A stretch of DNA of 64,000 nt from Rhodohalobacter mucosus (GCF_003150675.1 NZ_QGGB01000006.1:248001-312000), one strand, 5' to 3'. Shown: positions 35,182-44,332, counted from the stretch's first letter. Numbers and translations: made by a program. The notes: generated from the letters alone by a model not told the origin.

Positions 35182-35925
35182 ATGATTAAACTATTCGTCA
35201 CGGATCTCGACGGGTGTATCTCACATCCCTTTAAAACACCCGATTGGGAAGCTATAAATGCTATCAGAGACTTAAACCTGAAAAGTAAAAATCCCGGAGC
35301 TGTTCCGCATCTCACCCTCTGTACGGGACGTCCATTTCCCTATGCAGAAGCCGTTGCACAGTGGCTCGACATACGGCTCCCGTTTATATTTGAAAGCGCT
35401 GGACTTTATCACTGGGATGGGAATCGAATTGTAACTGCTCTGCCTGAAGATGAAGGCGCGCTTGATATGATCAATACCATGCGAGACTGGCTGAGACATG
35501 AAGTTTTACCGGATTATCCCGGCGTAATCATTGAATTCACGAAAATGATGGACGCAGGGGTAGTCTGCATGGATCATGGTATCATAGACGAGATTCACGG
35601 ACGGGTTCTGGAGCGGGTTCAGGGGATGGATCCGGTTCCTGAGGTACATGCCACGGATATATCCGTCAATATTCTTTTGCCCGGGAATGATAAACTGCAG
35701 GGCGTGAAGCTGCTAAGCGAAGCACTGGATATCAGACTGGACGAAATGGCCTATATCGGGGATTCCAGCGGGGATGTGCCTGCCATGAAACAGGTTAAAA
35801 TGGCCTTTGCGCCTAAAAATGCACGTCAAATTGCAAAAGATAATGCAGAGGTGATCGACCAGGAAGCCACCCGCGCCGTACTGGAAGCCTATCAGAAAAT
35901 TATCAGGTTTAATTCTGAGTCTTGA
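35182..35925 (+). CDS. HAD-IIB family phosphatase
   Basis: 247 residues. HAD motif I is VTDLDGC (D8, D10), motif II LCTGRPFPYAEAV, motif III K in KLQGVKLLSEAL, and motif IV YIGDSSGDVPAM. The cap resembles Cof/phosphoglycolate or sucrose-phosphate phosphatases, and the substrate is unclear. It begins 6 bp after the VWA gene, in the same operon. The last codons (FNSES and stop) lie in a heptad array that continues to the stop of the convergent NlpE-like gene. Confidence 0.85.
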   Translation: MIKLFVTDLDGCISHPFKTPDWEAINAIRDLNLKSKNPGAVPHLTLCTGRPFPYAEAVAQWLDIRLPFIFESAGLYHWDGNRIVTALPEDEGALDMINTMRDWLRHEVLPDYPGVIIEFTKMMDAGVVCMDHGIIDEIHGRVLERVQGMDPVPEVHATDISVNILLPGNDKLQGVKLLSEALDIRLDEMAYIGDSSGDVPAMKQVKMAFAPKNARQIAKDNAEVIDQEATRAVLEAYQKIIRFNSES

Positions 35926-35977
35926 GTATCAAGTAGCGGGAAGTTCTCAATATTCACTACTCGCTGCCAGTTACTCG
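35915..35977. repeat. Heptanucleotide mosaic array joining two convergent stop codons
   Basis: Nine units in phase (ctgagtc, ttgagta, tcaagta, gcgggaa, gttctca, atattca, ctactcg, ctgccag, ttactcg) contain the TGA of the HAD gene and the TAA of the NlpE-like gene. Confidence 0.75.
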
Positions 35978-36753
35978 TTTCCCAAGAATCGTCCGCAGCC
36001 TCGTAATTCTCTTTGTTCGCTGTTGTTCAGCACGACTGTAACCTGATGGGTAAACAGAAATCCGCTCATTGTATCAGTGCACCAGTTTTTTTCAGCAGTC
36101 ACGGTCATGTTGATGCTGTTGTGCCGTGTGGTCCAGACAAATAGTTCATCGCCCGCAATCTGATGGCCGGCCTGTTCACTCCACTCCGATTCAGGCGTTA
36201 TGAAAGAGAGCACATCGGATGAATCAACCCGAACAGACCAGAAGGGCTCGTTACCGGATGCCAGAAAAACAATTCCCTCTTCTGTTCTCAGTTCCTCATG
36301 CCGCTCCCGTATTCCTGACTCCATTTGTGATCTCTCAAGCACGTACATTTCGCTGAGATCTCCGGTTATCTGCCGGTTGTGGCTGTCGAGCATCGTAACC
36401 GTTTCTTCACTATAGAGATATGTCTTAAAGCGTTTATCTTCGTCATCAAAAAGTGCGAGGGTATCACCACGCAAACTCCACGCTCCCTCTGTGATCATCG
36501 GTTCGGGGTTTCGGTCACGGTACCAGTTCAGTTCTCTGAACCGGTTGTTCTCTTTCAAAAGAAGATGCACCTCAATACCGGGACAGTCCGCACAGGGGAT
36601 TGTACCGGTAAACACTGCCGGAAGTGTAGATATCGGATCACTCAACTCAGCCTGCGGTTGTTCCTGTATCTGATTGCATGCTGTAAACAGGCGAAATGAG
36701 ATAAAAAGTGCCAGCAGCAGCAATAGCAGGATATTAATGAGTTTGTTATTCAT
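35971..36753 (-). CDS. NlpE-like lipoprotein with a second C-terminal domain
   Basis: 260 residues. A lipoprotein signal ends at the lipobox LFTAC (C26). The first domain has the NlpE pattern: PAVFTGTIPCADCPGIEVHL with the CxxC pair, EGAWSLRGDTLALF and MYVLERS. The second domain (from about 160: GNEPFWSVRVDSSDVLSFITPE ... ELRGCGRFLG) resembles the COG3650-type domain often fused in such lipoproteins. NlpE relays surface and copper stress in enterics. The role here is inferred from fold only. It stands alone on the minus strand. Confidence 0.83.
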   Translation of the reverse strand: MNNKLINILLLLLLALFISFRLFTACNQIQEQPQAELSDPISTLPAVFTGTIPCADCPGIEVHLLLKENNRFRELNWYRDRNPEPMITEGAWSLRGDTLALFDDEDKRFKTYLYSEETVTMLDSHNRQITGDLSEMYVLERSQMESGIRERHEELRTEEGIVFLASGNEPFWSVRVDSSDVLSFITPESEWSEQAGHQIAGDELFVWTTRHNSINMTVTAEKNWCTDTMSGFLFTHQVTVVLNNSEQRELRGCGRFLGNE

Positions 36754-36965
36754 GAAAATGATATATGGGGGTACCGCTTTCTGATAAATATAAGCAACTG
36801 TCTGCAGCTGCGGTAGGATATAAACATACCGTGATGATTGTGCAGGCGTAAGACTCTGTTTGAGGATATACGCCTCAATGCGATCTGCGAAATAATGAGA
36901 CGGGTTGTTCTAATCATATATTTTGATTATTTCAGAATTACATCCAAACCAAAAATGGGGATTTC

Positions 36966-38258
36966 ATGCTGAACAGAAAAGAGTTTCTGAGGCAGATGGG
37001 AAGTGTTTCTGCCGGCCTTGCCATAACGCCTATGCTCTCCTTGAAAGACAGGCACGAAACGCTTGATAAGCTGGCTGATTATAACGGAACGCCTTCTGAA
37101 ATAGCTGCCAACGAAGACTACTGGTACACCGTGCAACAGGCTTTCACAGCCGATCGAAGCCTGATCAATCTTAATAACGGAGGTGTGAGTCCGGCACCGG
37201 ACGTTGTTCAGGATGCCATGAAACGGCACCTTGACTACTCCAATGAAGCACCCGTCTATACCATGTGGCGTATTCTTCAGCCGCAAAAAGAGGCGGTTAG
37301 ACAGCGCCTCGCACGTACCTTCGGTACGGATACGGAGGAGATAGCCATAACCCGCAATGCTTCGGAAGGGCTTCAGATCTGTCAGCTTGGAATGGATCTT
37401 TTGGAAGGTGACGAGGTATTGACCACCACACAGGACTACCCGCGGATGATCACTACATTCAAACAGCGCGAACGTCGGGAGGGAATACGCCTCAAGCAAT
37501 TCCCTATCCCTGTGCCTGCCGAGGACCCGGATGAAATCGTATCACTCTTTGAGCAGAATATTACACCGCGCACAAAACTCATCCTGATGAGTCATATGAT
37601 CAACATAACCGGGCAGATTCTGCCCGTAAAACCGGTAGTGGAAATGGCGCGAAGAAGAGGCATTCCGGTGATTGTGGACGGGGCCCATACATTTGCGCAC
37701 TTTGACTTCAACCGAAATGATCTGGGGTGTGATTACTACGCTACCAGTTTACACAAGTGGCTGTTTGCACCCCACGGAACAGGAATGCTGTATGTAAAAA
37801 AAGACAGGATCAGGGATCTTTGGCCCATGATGGCTGCTCCCGAATCATTAGACAGCGACATTCGTAAATTTGAGGAAATAGGAACCCATCCTCTTGCGAA
37901 TTTTATCTCCATTGCAGAGGCCCTTACGTTTCACGAGGGGATTGGTCCGGCCCGCAAGGGTGCACGGATGAAATACCTGAGCGACTACTGGGTGGAACAG
38001 CTGATCGATGACGACCGCTTTGTACTGCACACCAGCCGAAATCCGGAGTACGCCTGCGGCATTGTGACCGCTCAGTTGAAGGGTATCGACTGCGGGGAGC
38101 TGGGGAACCATCTATGGAGAAAGTACCGCATCATCGTAACGCCCATCAAACACCCTGAATTTGAAGGTATCCGCGTTACGCCCAACGTCTACACTACGCT
38201 TAAAGAACTCGATCGGTTCGCCGATGCGATGAAAGATGTACTTGTAAACGGTATCTGA
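36966..38258 (+). CDS. Class V aminotransferase-fold PLP enzyme (isopenicillin-N epimerase-like) with signal-like N-terminus
   Basis: 430 residues. The PLP core is clear: SLINLNNGGVSPAP, ITRNASEGLQICQLGMDLLEGDEVLTT, IPVIVDGAHTFAHFDF (PLP-ring aspartate), and the Schiff-base lysine in YYATSLHKWLFAPHGTGMLYV. It is closest to isopenicillin N epimerase and cysteine-desulfurase-like members. The N-terminus MLNRKEFLRQMGSVSAGLAI looks like a twin-arginine signal with RK for RR, so export is possible but unproven. A lipoprotein RidA gene follows 34 bp downstream; RidA detoxifies PLP-derived enamines, which suggests a functional pair. Confidence 0.88.
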   Translation: MLNRKEFLRQMGSVSAGLAITPMLSLKDRHETLDKLADYNGTPSEIAANEDYWYTVQQAFTADRSLINLNNGGVSPAPDVVQDAMKRHLDYSNEAPVYTMWRILQPQKEAVRQRLARTFGTDTEEIAITRNASEGLQICQLGMDLLEGDEVLTTTQDYPRMITTFKQRERREGIRLKQFPIPVPAEDPDEIVSLFEQNITPRTKLILMSHMINITGQILPVKPVVEMARRRGIPVIVDGAHTFAHFDFNRNDLGCDYYATSLHKWLFAPHGTGMLYVKKDRIRDLWPMMAAPESLDSDIRKFEEIGTHPLANFISIAEALTFHEGIGPARKGARMKYLSDYWVEQLIDDDRFVLHTSRNPEYACGIVTAQLKGIDCGELGNHLWRKYRIIVTPIKHPEFEGIRVTPNVYTTLKELDRFADAMKDVLVNGI

Positions 38259-38292
38259 TCAACATCACTCAACGGTTTAACATCTACTATTT

Positions 38293-38742
38293 ATGAGACT
38301 TTACAGATTGATGGTCGCCGCCTGTTTCCTTTTCATGATTTCGGCATGTACCGGCACAGAGACCGAAAAGATCATAATCGATACGGATGAGGCACCCGCA
38401 GCCATCGGACCCTACAGCCAGGGGATACTGGCCGGAAATACGCTCTATGCCGCGGGTCAGCTGGGCCTGGATCCCGAAACAGGCGAAATGGCGGGTGAGG
38501 ATCTCGAATCACAAACCCGCAAGGCGCTGGATAACCTCGGGGTGGTGCTTGAAGCAGCGGGGATGAGCTTTCAGGATGTTGTTTCGGTGGATGTATTTTT
38601 GAGCGACATCGAAAATTTTTCAGCTTTCAATACGATCTACAGTGAATATTTTACAGAAACCCTCCCGGCTCGCGCTGTCGTTGAAGCCGCCAGGCTGCCG
38701 AGAGATGCCCTTGTGGAGATTAAAGCAGTAGCAGTGAGGTAG
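38293..38742 (+). CDS. RidA/YjgF-family protein with lipoprotein signal
   Basis: 149 residues. A lipoprotein signal (LMVAACFLFMISAC) precedes a standard Rid domain: IDTDEAPAAIGPYSQGIL, LYAAGQLGLDPETGEM, and the active-site arginine in ETLPARAVVEAARLPRDALVEIKAVAV. The catalytic arginine and terminal glutamate are kept, so deamination of 2-aminoacrylate-type intermediates is likely. Most RidA proteins are cytoplasmic; this one should be anchored outside. It lies 34 bp after the PLP enzyme gene on the same strand. Confidence 0.92.
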   Translation: MRLYRLMVAACFLFMISACTGTETEKIIIDTDEAPAAIGPYSQGILAGNTLYAAGQLGLDPETGEMAGEDLESQTRKALDNLGVVLEAAGMSFQDVVSVDVFLSDIENFSAFNTIYSEYFTETLPARAVVEAARLPRDALVEIKAVAVR

Positions 38743-38870
38743 GGGGAGATAGCCACGGGAATAGAAGGATTATGATACGTTATCAGAATGGATGATTTTG
38801 GTGAGAAGGCAAAAGGCAGAAGAAATGAATGTGCCTGAATAGTGTTTGTTACAAGCTCGGTAGCCGCCTG

Positions 38871-38905
38871 TGTCTCACGTTTGACGTCTCACGTCTGACA
38901 TTACA
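38871..38905. repeat. Heptanucleotide mosaic array (5 units)
   Basis: tgtctca, cgtttga, cgtctca, cgtctga and cattaca in phase, ending 16 nt before the purE stop codon. An aaggcaa-type stretch lies just upstream at about 38812-38826. Confidence 0.6.
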
Positions 38906-38921
38906 TTCCAAGTCTGCGTGG

Positions 38922-39410
38922 CTATTTCAAATTCTTCGTCTTGTCAATCGACTCATCCGCCATTCGGATATGGTACTTTTCCAGTTTTTCAGCGAGTTCC
39001 GAATTATCCATGCCCAGCATGCGGATGGCCAACAGGGCCGCATTTTTTGCTTTCCCGATAGCTACCGTTGCCACCGGCACGCCGTTTGGCATCTGAACGA
39101 TGGAGTAGAGGGAGTCGAGTCCGCCCAGTGCCGTGGTTTTTACCGGTACACCCACAACGGGCAGCGTGGTATACGATGCGAGCATGCCCGGAAGATGCGC
39201 TGCGCCCCCCGCCCCGGCAATGATGATCTTGAGTCCCCGATCACGTGCGGTTAAACCATATTCTGCCATCACGTCGGGCGTGCGGTGAGCCGATACCACC
39301 TGTTTTTCGAAGGGCACGCCGAATTCGGTTAATGTATCGGCAGCCTCTTTCATGGTGGGCCAGTCGCTGTCGCTGCCCATTACCACGCCTACAATTGGTT
39401 TGTCAGTCAT
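38922..39410 (-). CDS. purE: N5-carboxyaminoimidazole ribonucleotide mutase
   Basis: 162 residues from ATG 39410 ([20 protein letters not shown]). Motifs are [12 protein letters not shown], the histidine in [25 protein letters not shown] and the [20 protein letters not shown] loop, typical of class I PurE. It converts N5-CAIR to CAIR in purine synthesis. No purK is adjacent. It is divergent from the bactofilin gene across a 280-bp gap in which I see no clear site. Confidence 0.96.
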   Translation of the reverse strand: MTDKPIVGVVMGSDSDWPTMKEAADTLTEFGVPFEKQVVSAHRTPDVMAEYGLTARDRGLKIIIAGAGGAAHLPGMLASYTTLPVVGVPVKTTALGGLDSLYSIVQMPNGVPVATVAIGKAKNAALLAIRMLGMDNSELAEKLEKYHIRMADESIDKTKNLK

Positions 39411-39690
39411 TTTAGTTCTGGTTATGGATGGAAATATAAACCCGGTTTCTTCCTTAAAAGTCAGGATGCAGACTTCGGTAACTTCAAAGTTATTTTCCTG
39501 AACACAAAATAGAAGATACAACTATTGACAGATAATGGTAAAAAAGCACCTTGGGGGAGTTTGTTTGATGCCGAAAATTTTGCAGAAACCCGGAACAGTT
39601 GAGATGCTTTTTCATAAAAGTGAAAAATGACTTTCAAACGTTTCAAACCAGGTTAAGGGACACGCTCCCGCGACCCCAACTGTACGACTC

Positions 39691-40074
39691 ATGATCAATA
39701 AAAAATCAGCTCCAACAACTTCACCGGTTTCCGGTTCATCATCCAACTATTTAAGCAGCGCGGTATCCATCAGGGGAAGTTTCACTTCCGAAAATGATGC
39801 GACCGTTGCGGGCACCATTCAGGGCGACGTTCATATTAAAGGGACGCTTAAAATGGATAAAAACGGATATGTAAAGGGCAAGATCTTTGCCACCAATGTG
39901 GATATTGCGGGAAAGGTGGAAGGGGAGATACACTGCGAAAACCTGGCTTCACTTAGAAGCACCGCCAGCATCAAAGCCGATATCCATACCAAATCATTGC
40001 AGGTGGACGCTGACGCCATGATCGAGGGGCAAATTTTAATGAATAAAAACGGCGGGCCTGCTTTCAAAAAGTGA
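39691..40074 (+). CDS. Bactofilin
   Basis: 127 residues. A short disordered N-terminus (KKSAPTTSPVSGSSSN) leads to the bactofilin beta-helix: SSAVSIRGSFTSENDATVAGTIQGDV, then repeating GxVxGxI rungs (GKIFATNVDIAGKVEGEIHCENL ... MIEGQILM). Bactofilins polymerise without nucleotide and scaffold peptidoglycan enzymes or polar structures in the cytoplasm. No partner M23 peptidase gene is adjacent. Confidence 0.93.
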   Translation: MINKKSAPTTSPVSGSSSNYLSSAVSIRGSFTSENDATVAGTIQGDVHIKGTLKMDKNGYVKGKIFATNVDIAGKVEGEIHCENLASLRSTASIKADIHTKSLQVDADAMIEGQILMNKNGGPAFKK

Positions 40075-40211
40075 TTGGACGCCTTGGTTGAATCACAGGC
40101 CGGTATCAAATTCCGTTGACGCTCTGATAGATATCTTCACTGCATCTCTTCATGAAATTCGATCTGAAAATTTCGGGTAAATTGTTTAATATTGAACGGA
40201 TTTGTTGGGAG

Positions 40212-40332
40212 TGGTCAGTGGTTAGTTGTAGGTTGTCTGTTGCCGGTTGAAACCTAAAATTCGGAAACCGTTAACTGCTGATTTTTGCTGCATCCTGCAT
40301 CTCACTACTCACTACTCAAAACTCAAAAAATG
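40212..40332. repeat. Two heptanucleotide arrays upstream of the LLM oxidoreductase gene
   Basis: Units tggtcag, tggttag, ttgtagg, ttgtctg and ttgccgg (40212-40246) are followed, after a 51-bp gap, by catctca, ctactca, ctactca, aaactca and aaaaatg (40298-40332). The last unit ends with the ATG start codon. Confidence 0.75.
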
Positions 40333-41367
40333 GAACTCGGAATCTACACTTTCGTCGAAAACACACCCCTTGGTGAGACCGGAAAGCCTCTTCATCCGGC
40401 CGAGCGCCTAGAGCACCTGCTGGAGGAGGCCGAGCTGGCCGATCAGCTGGGACTGGATGTTTTTGCAGTTGGAGAGCACCATCGCGAAGAGTATGTATCT
40501 TCGGCGCCTTCGGTGATTCTTTCGGCAATTGCCGCAAAAACGCAAAATATACGTCTTTCAAGCTCTGTAACGGTTTTGGGATCGGAGGAATCCATTCGCG
40601 TGTATCAGCAGTATGCCACGCTCGACCTGCTGTCGAAAGGCAGGGCGGAGATTATGGTGGGTCGCGGGTCGTTTATTGAATCATTTCCTCTGTTCGGGTA
40701 TGACCTGCAAAACTACGAAGACCTATTTGAGGAGAAGCTTCAGCAGCTGCTGGAGATCAATGACAATGAGATTCTTCACTGGAAGGGAGCGCATACGCCG
40801 GATGTGAATGGGAGAGGGGTCTATCCGAGGGCACTGCAGAGCAAGCTGCCGATCTGGCGGGCCGTGGGCGGAACACCCAAATCGGCTTACGTGACCGGTG
40901 CACTGGGGCTTCCCATGGCGATTGCGATCATCGGCGGATACCCGGAACAGTTCAAGCCGATGGCGGAACTGCATAAACGCGGCGCCATCGAGAACGGCCA
41001 CGATCCGCAGCCGGTCAGCATCAATTCGCACGGGTTCATTGCGGAGACCCGTGAGGAAGCCATTGAAACTGCATTTCCCGCATTCAAGACGCAAATGGAC
41101 AAAATCGGGCGGGAGAGGGGATGGTCGCCCATGACCCGCGAACAGTTTGAGGCTTCCTGTACGCTTCGGGGTGCCAATGTTGTAGGAAGTGCTGATGATG
41201 TGATCCAGAAAATTCTGTACCAGCAAAAGATCTTCGGCCATAGCCGGTTTTTGCTTCAGATGAGCGTGGGGTCTATCCCGCATGAGAAGCTGCTTCGATC
41301 GATTGAGCTGTTCGCCAAAGAGGTGGCCCCGGCCGTCAGAGAGAAAATAGGAGCTTTAGGGGTATAG
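40330..41367 (+). CDS. LLM-class flavin-dependent oxidoreductase
   Basis: 345 residues from ATG 40330 (MELGIYTFVENTP); codons upstream belong to the heptad array. The bacterial luciferase-like pattern is clear: LGLDVFAVGEHHREEYVSSAP, RLSSSVTVLGSEESIRVYQQYATLDLLSKGRAEIMVGRGSF, and MSVGSIPHEKLLRSIELFA. It probably uses FMNH2 or F420H2, but the substrate is unknown. It is monocistronic, flanked by repeat DNA at the start and by a CCCCGAA/TTCGGGG hairpin 12 bp past the stop. Confidence 0.92.
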   Translation: MELGIYTFVENTPLGETGKPLHPAERLEHLLEEAELADQLGLDVFAVGEHHREEYVSSAPSVILSAIAAKTQNIRLSSSVTVLGSEESIRVYQQYATLDLLSKGRAEIMVGRGSFIESFPLFGYDLQNYEDLFEEKLQQLLEINDNEILHWKGAHTPDVNGRGVYPRALQSKLPIWRAVGGTPKSAYVTGALGLPMAIAIIGGYPEQFKPMAELHKRGAIENGHDPQPVSINSHGFIAETREEAIETAFPAFKTQMDKIGRERGWSPMTREQFEASCTLRGANVVGSADDVIQKILYQQKIFGHSRFLLQMSVGSIPHEKLLRSIELFAKEVAPAVREKIGALGV

Positions 41368-41378
41368 CAGGGTTCACC

Positions 41379-41396
41379 GCCCCGAAGTTTCGGGGC
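41379..41396. repeat. Perfect hairpin after the LLM gene
   Basis: GCCCCGAA-GT-TTCGGGGC is an exact 8-bp stem. No T-run follows on either side, so it may be a dispersed intergenic palindrome more than a factor-independent terminator. Confidence 0.45.
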
Positions 41397-41646
41397 AAAG
41401 GGCGCGGAGTTGAATTGCCACGGAGGCAAGGAAAGGATTTTTTTGAGCTGTCCACCGGGAAAAGTAACATCTGCGGTAATCAGCGAGAGCCCCTGTCCAT
41501 CAGCCTGAGATATTGCATGTGGTCTTGGGTAGAAGTATTCACTGTTCTGAAGTCTCAGGCTCAGTGAGTTTTACCACGACTCATTATTTCCCTCAAAGAG
41601 AAACAGGACATGGTTTAAAGGCTGCCTGATTGGATAAATTTGCATT

Positions 41647-41818
41647 ATGCGTAAATTTGTGTCTCATATACCCGATATGATTGCCTCACGATTGTTTAAT
41701 AGCAAAAAAAACCAATTTCAGGAAGAAGCTGAAGCTTGAGAAAGATATAGCCGAAAAGCAGGTGGAGTTGATAAATGACAGAATTCTGATGGGGTATAGG
41801 AATAGGATGATATATTAG
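41647..41818 (+). pseudogene. Frameshifted small gene at an A8 run
   Basis: An ATG at 41647 opens MRKFVSHIPDMIASRLFNSKK and soon stops at 41739. The +1-shifted frame continues from the A8 run (41704-41711) as TNFRKKLKLEKDIAEKQVEL and ends at TAG 41818. Removing one A joins them into a basic, helical protein of 56 residues. It may be a decayed gene, a slippage-controlled gene or a base error. I recognise no family. It lies in the otherwise gene-free stretch 41368-41885. Confidence 0.4.
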
Positions 41819-41885
41819 TCGGCAGATCGGCATCCCGCAATGAGCAAATGGCATAAGCGTATAAGCGTAACTTTTGGTAATCTAA

Positions 41886-42383
41886 TCACTTTATGACAGA
41901 GGATTTGGTATCTGTTTGAGTGATCTGCCCTTTCTCATTCACAGCTTCCAATTCAAAATGCAAGTTGGATTCCGGAAGATCCCAGTACCAGTTATCACCG
42001 CTTATGTAAATTTGATCATCAAGCAGCAGAGAGTCACTTGATGGTAAGTTGTAATTGAGAAGTTCATCAAAGCAAACATAATTTTCGGGCATTCGATTGT
42101 ACCAAACCAGTTTCCGGTTTTCTTTCCGGGAATTGTAGGCCAACAAATTGAATGCACAGACGCCGGTTTCAATTCTGGCAGTGTCGGCTCCCATATTAAC
42201 GGCCCATATTTGTGTGTTAATTTCATTCGTTAAACCCACTCGGGAAACCGTTCCCCGCAGCTGCACATCACCATCAATATCCAGACTGTGTCGAGGCGGG
42301 GGGGGAGGGTCGAGTGACATATCTAACTCGTGGCATCCTGTCGATAGAATCGTTAAGAGCAAAAACAATAAAAAGTATTTCAT
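41886..42383 (-). CDS. Predicted lipoprotein of unknown function
   Basis: 165 residues with a clean lipoprotein signal (KYFLLFLLLTILSTGC, C17). A proline run (DPPPPPRHS) links it to a beta-rich domain (VQLRGTVSRVGLTNEINTQIWAVNMGADTARIETGVCAFNLL). The pattern of paired beta-strands and IWAVN..GADTA suggests an immunoglobulin-like module of the BsuPI/intracellular-inhibitor kind, but I cannot assign it. It is more AT-rich than its neighbours and stands in a patch of unknown genes. Confidence 0.7.
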   Translation of the reverse strand: MKYFLLFLLLTILSTGCHELDMSLDPPPPPRHSLDIDGDVQLRGTVSRVGLTNEINTQIWAVNMGADTARIETGVCAFNLLAYNSRKENRKLVWYNRMPENYVCFDELLNYNLPSSDSLLLDDQIYISGDNWYWDLPESNLHFELEAVNEKGQITQTDTKSSVIK

Positions 42384-42419
42384 CGAGATGGTATTTTGAA
42401 ATTTAAATTAAATTCCAAA

Positions 42420-42451
42420 TAGCAAGGATAAATAATAGCAAGGATAAATAA
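42420..42451. repeat. 16-bp tandem duplication
   Basis: tagcaaggataaataa occurs twice head to tail, in the gap between the two unknown AT-rich genes. Confidence 0.9.
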
Positions 42452-42544
42452 ATAGGTATTATGGGTAATTCCATAAATGATAGTAACTAAACTCAGTAGT
42501 GTAATTTCAATGTGCTTTATTGATGGCTAAAAATTTTAGACTGT

Positions 42545-43804
42545 TTAATCATCTTTAAAAAGACTCGTTATTTTAAACCACTCATGATCACCATTAATGT
42601 CTAATCGTTCTCTCTTATCTCTGCCGGATAATAAACCATCAAATCGTATGATAACTGAATTAGGTTGATAAAAAATATTTTCATTTTCTAAACTGAATTC
42701 TCTATATCCAAAAACCTGCAACTCATTGTTTTTGGTATTCGTCATGAGGTCAAAAATGTCCCATGGTTCTAACAAATAGTTTTGCCATCCTGAAAATTTA
42801 TCATCCCATTTATACGGGCTATTTATGGATATTACAGGTAAAATATGCACTCTGTTCGTCACGGCTGAATCAGATATTTCTAGAATTTCAAAAACAAATT
42901 CTTCATCTCTCTTATTTGCTACAATCAGATAGGGTTTTTCGTCATTATTTAAATAACCTTGCCAGCAATAAATACTATTAGTCATATTTCTGTACTCATC
43001 AACACACCCTTTCAGCACGGTATTGTTTCTGGCTCTCTCTGGTGCTTTGTTTCCATAATCTAATAATTCACCCAACAGGCTATCAGCTCGGTAATCAATT
43101 TGGTTAATCAATGAGTCTGTGTCTATAGCAGATTCAGTTCTAGCTGCTTGCAGCATTAAAAATGATATATTTGCTAATTCACCTGTATAGGTATATTGAT
43201 CCGGATTTCTACTGTAACCTATCATTTGGCCATAACCGAATTTAAAAGCTGAGTATTGTAATGTGACTCCCCCGGTGCTCATTGTATTACTTACCTGCTT
43301 ATAGCTGCTTCGGACCAACATTTCTTCCCATAAACTAATAAGCTTCTGAGCTAATGTTGAGTCAATGGCTGTTTGGTAGCTCTTGGTGCGTATGGTATCT
43401 ACAGATGAGAAATCTTGAGTTCTGCATGTTCTTCCGGAATTTTCAGGTAAATCATTCCCTTCAGAATCTTTGCATTGATCCTCAACCCAGCTGCCGTACC
43501 AGATGCTTTCTTCGGGCCTGATGTGAAATAGCTCATATCCAGTTGTATCAGCCCGTATTCCGGTCATATTTTCTATTCCATACTTAGCTTGCATTTGTAC
43601 TCTTGCCCGTACTGATCGATCATATGCTTCACTAAATACCGTCTTTAAAGCTCTCCCGTATTCATCGAATGTACCCCACCCCCAATAACCGGGAATAAGA
43701 TGAGCTTGCGCTGAAGTAGTTGATACTGAAAATATAGAAATGAGAGAAGTGATTATTACGCTCCAAATCGATATTGAGCAGAAATGTTTAGCTTTGTGTT
43801 TCAT
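42545..43804 (-). CDS. Secreted protein of unknown function
   Basis: 419 residues with a signal peptide (SIWSVIITSLISIFSVSTTSAQA, cleavage near residue 33). The mature part starts HLIPGYWGWGTFDEYGRALK and is mixed alpha/beta. Cysteine pairs in QCKDSEGNDLPENSGRTC and GCVDEYRNMTNSIYCW could form disulfides in the periplasm. No enzyme motif or known domain is visible. Base composition is clearly AT-richer than the flanking core genes and long gaps surround it, which suggests recent acquisition or a lineage-specific gene. Confidence 0.7.
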   Translation of the reverse strand: MKHKAKHFCSISIWSVIITSLISIFSVSTTSAQAHLIPGYWGWGTFDEYGRALKTVFSEAYDRSVRARVQMQAKYGIENMTGIRADTTGYELFHIRPEESIWYGSWVEDQCKDSEGNDLPENSGRTCRTQDFSSVDTIRTKSYQTAIDSTLAQKLISLWEEMLVRSSYKQVSNTMSTGGVTLQYSAFKFGYGQMIGYSRNPDQYTYTGELANISFLMLQAARTESAIDTDSLINQIDYRADSLLGELLDYGNKAPERARNNTVLKGCVDEYRNMTNSIYCWQGYLNNDEKPYLIVANKRDEEFVFEILEISDSAVTNRVHILPVISINSPYKWDDKFSGWQNYLLEPWDIFDLMTNTKNNELQVFGYREFSLENENIFYQPNSVIIRFDGLLSGRDKRERLDINGDHEWFKITSLFKDD

Positions 43805-43918
43805 CTTGGAGTAGAGGATTATAATAGATAGATAGAATAAACAATAGTTTAAAAAGTTTTTTAAGGCAAACTTATAATAGGTATTACTAATTCTTTTAAA
43901 GGTGTTTATAGAAATAGC

Positions 43919-44332
43919 TTAATCCGAATAACCGTCTTGCTCCGGCAGCTTATATTCAAACTCATAAGTATGCTTCCCATCTTCAATAATGATCGCCATG
44001 CTGCCGGCCAGGCCTTCCAGTTCGCCCGTACCGGAGCCGGGCACCACCTCCAGGATCAGCCGCTGATCTCCATTGGTCATGATTCCGTAATGCTGCAGGA
44101 CAAAGCTTCCCTTTTTACCGGATAAGGTTCCCTCTACCTGCTCGATCGCCACATACCCGGCCGAGCCCTTTTCAGGCGTCATCGCGCTCAGCATCTCTCC
44201 CTTGCTCACCGCATTCAGGTCGCCCTCAAACGTTTTATCAATTGACATCCGTCCCAGTTTCATGCCGTGCTTGCCGGTGGAGTAGGGTTCAAGTGGGGAG
44301 AGGTTTGGAGTGAAGGAACCGGAAATGTTCAT
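43919..44332 (-). CDS. DUF3224-family protein
   Basis: 137 residues from ATG 44332 (MNISGSFTPNLSPLEPYST); the frame upstream only translates heptad repeats. DUF3224 features are DKTFEGDLNAVSKGEMLSA, GYVAIEQVEGTLSGKKGSFVLQHYG and VPGSGTGELEGLAGSM followed by IIIEDGKHTYEFEY. The family forms small allene-oxide-cyclase-like barrels of unknown function. Its start codon is 9 nt from six tandem copies of a heptamer, so expression could vary with copy number. Confidence 0.88.
   Translation of the reverse strand: MNISGSFTPNLSPLEPYSTGKHGMKLGRMSIDKTFEGDLNAVSKGEMLSAMTPEKGSAGYVAIEQVEGTLSGKKGSFVLQHYGIMTNGDQRLILEVVPGSGTGELEGLAGSMAIIIEDGKHTYEFEYKLPEQDGYSD

Noticed and set aside
41379-41396. Rho-independent terminator after the LLM gene
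   Set aside because: The stem is perfect, but no T-run follows on either strand, so it is listed only as a hairpin repeat.
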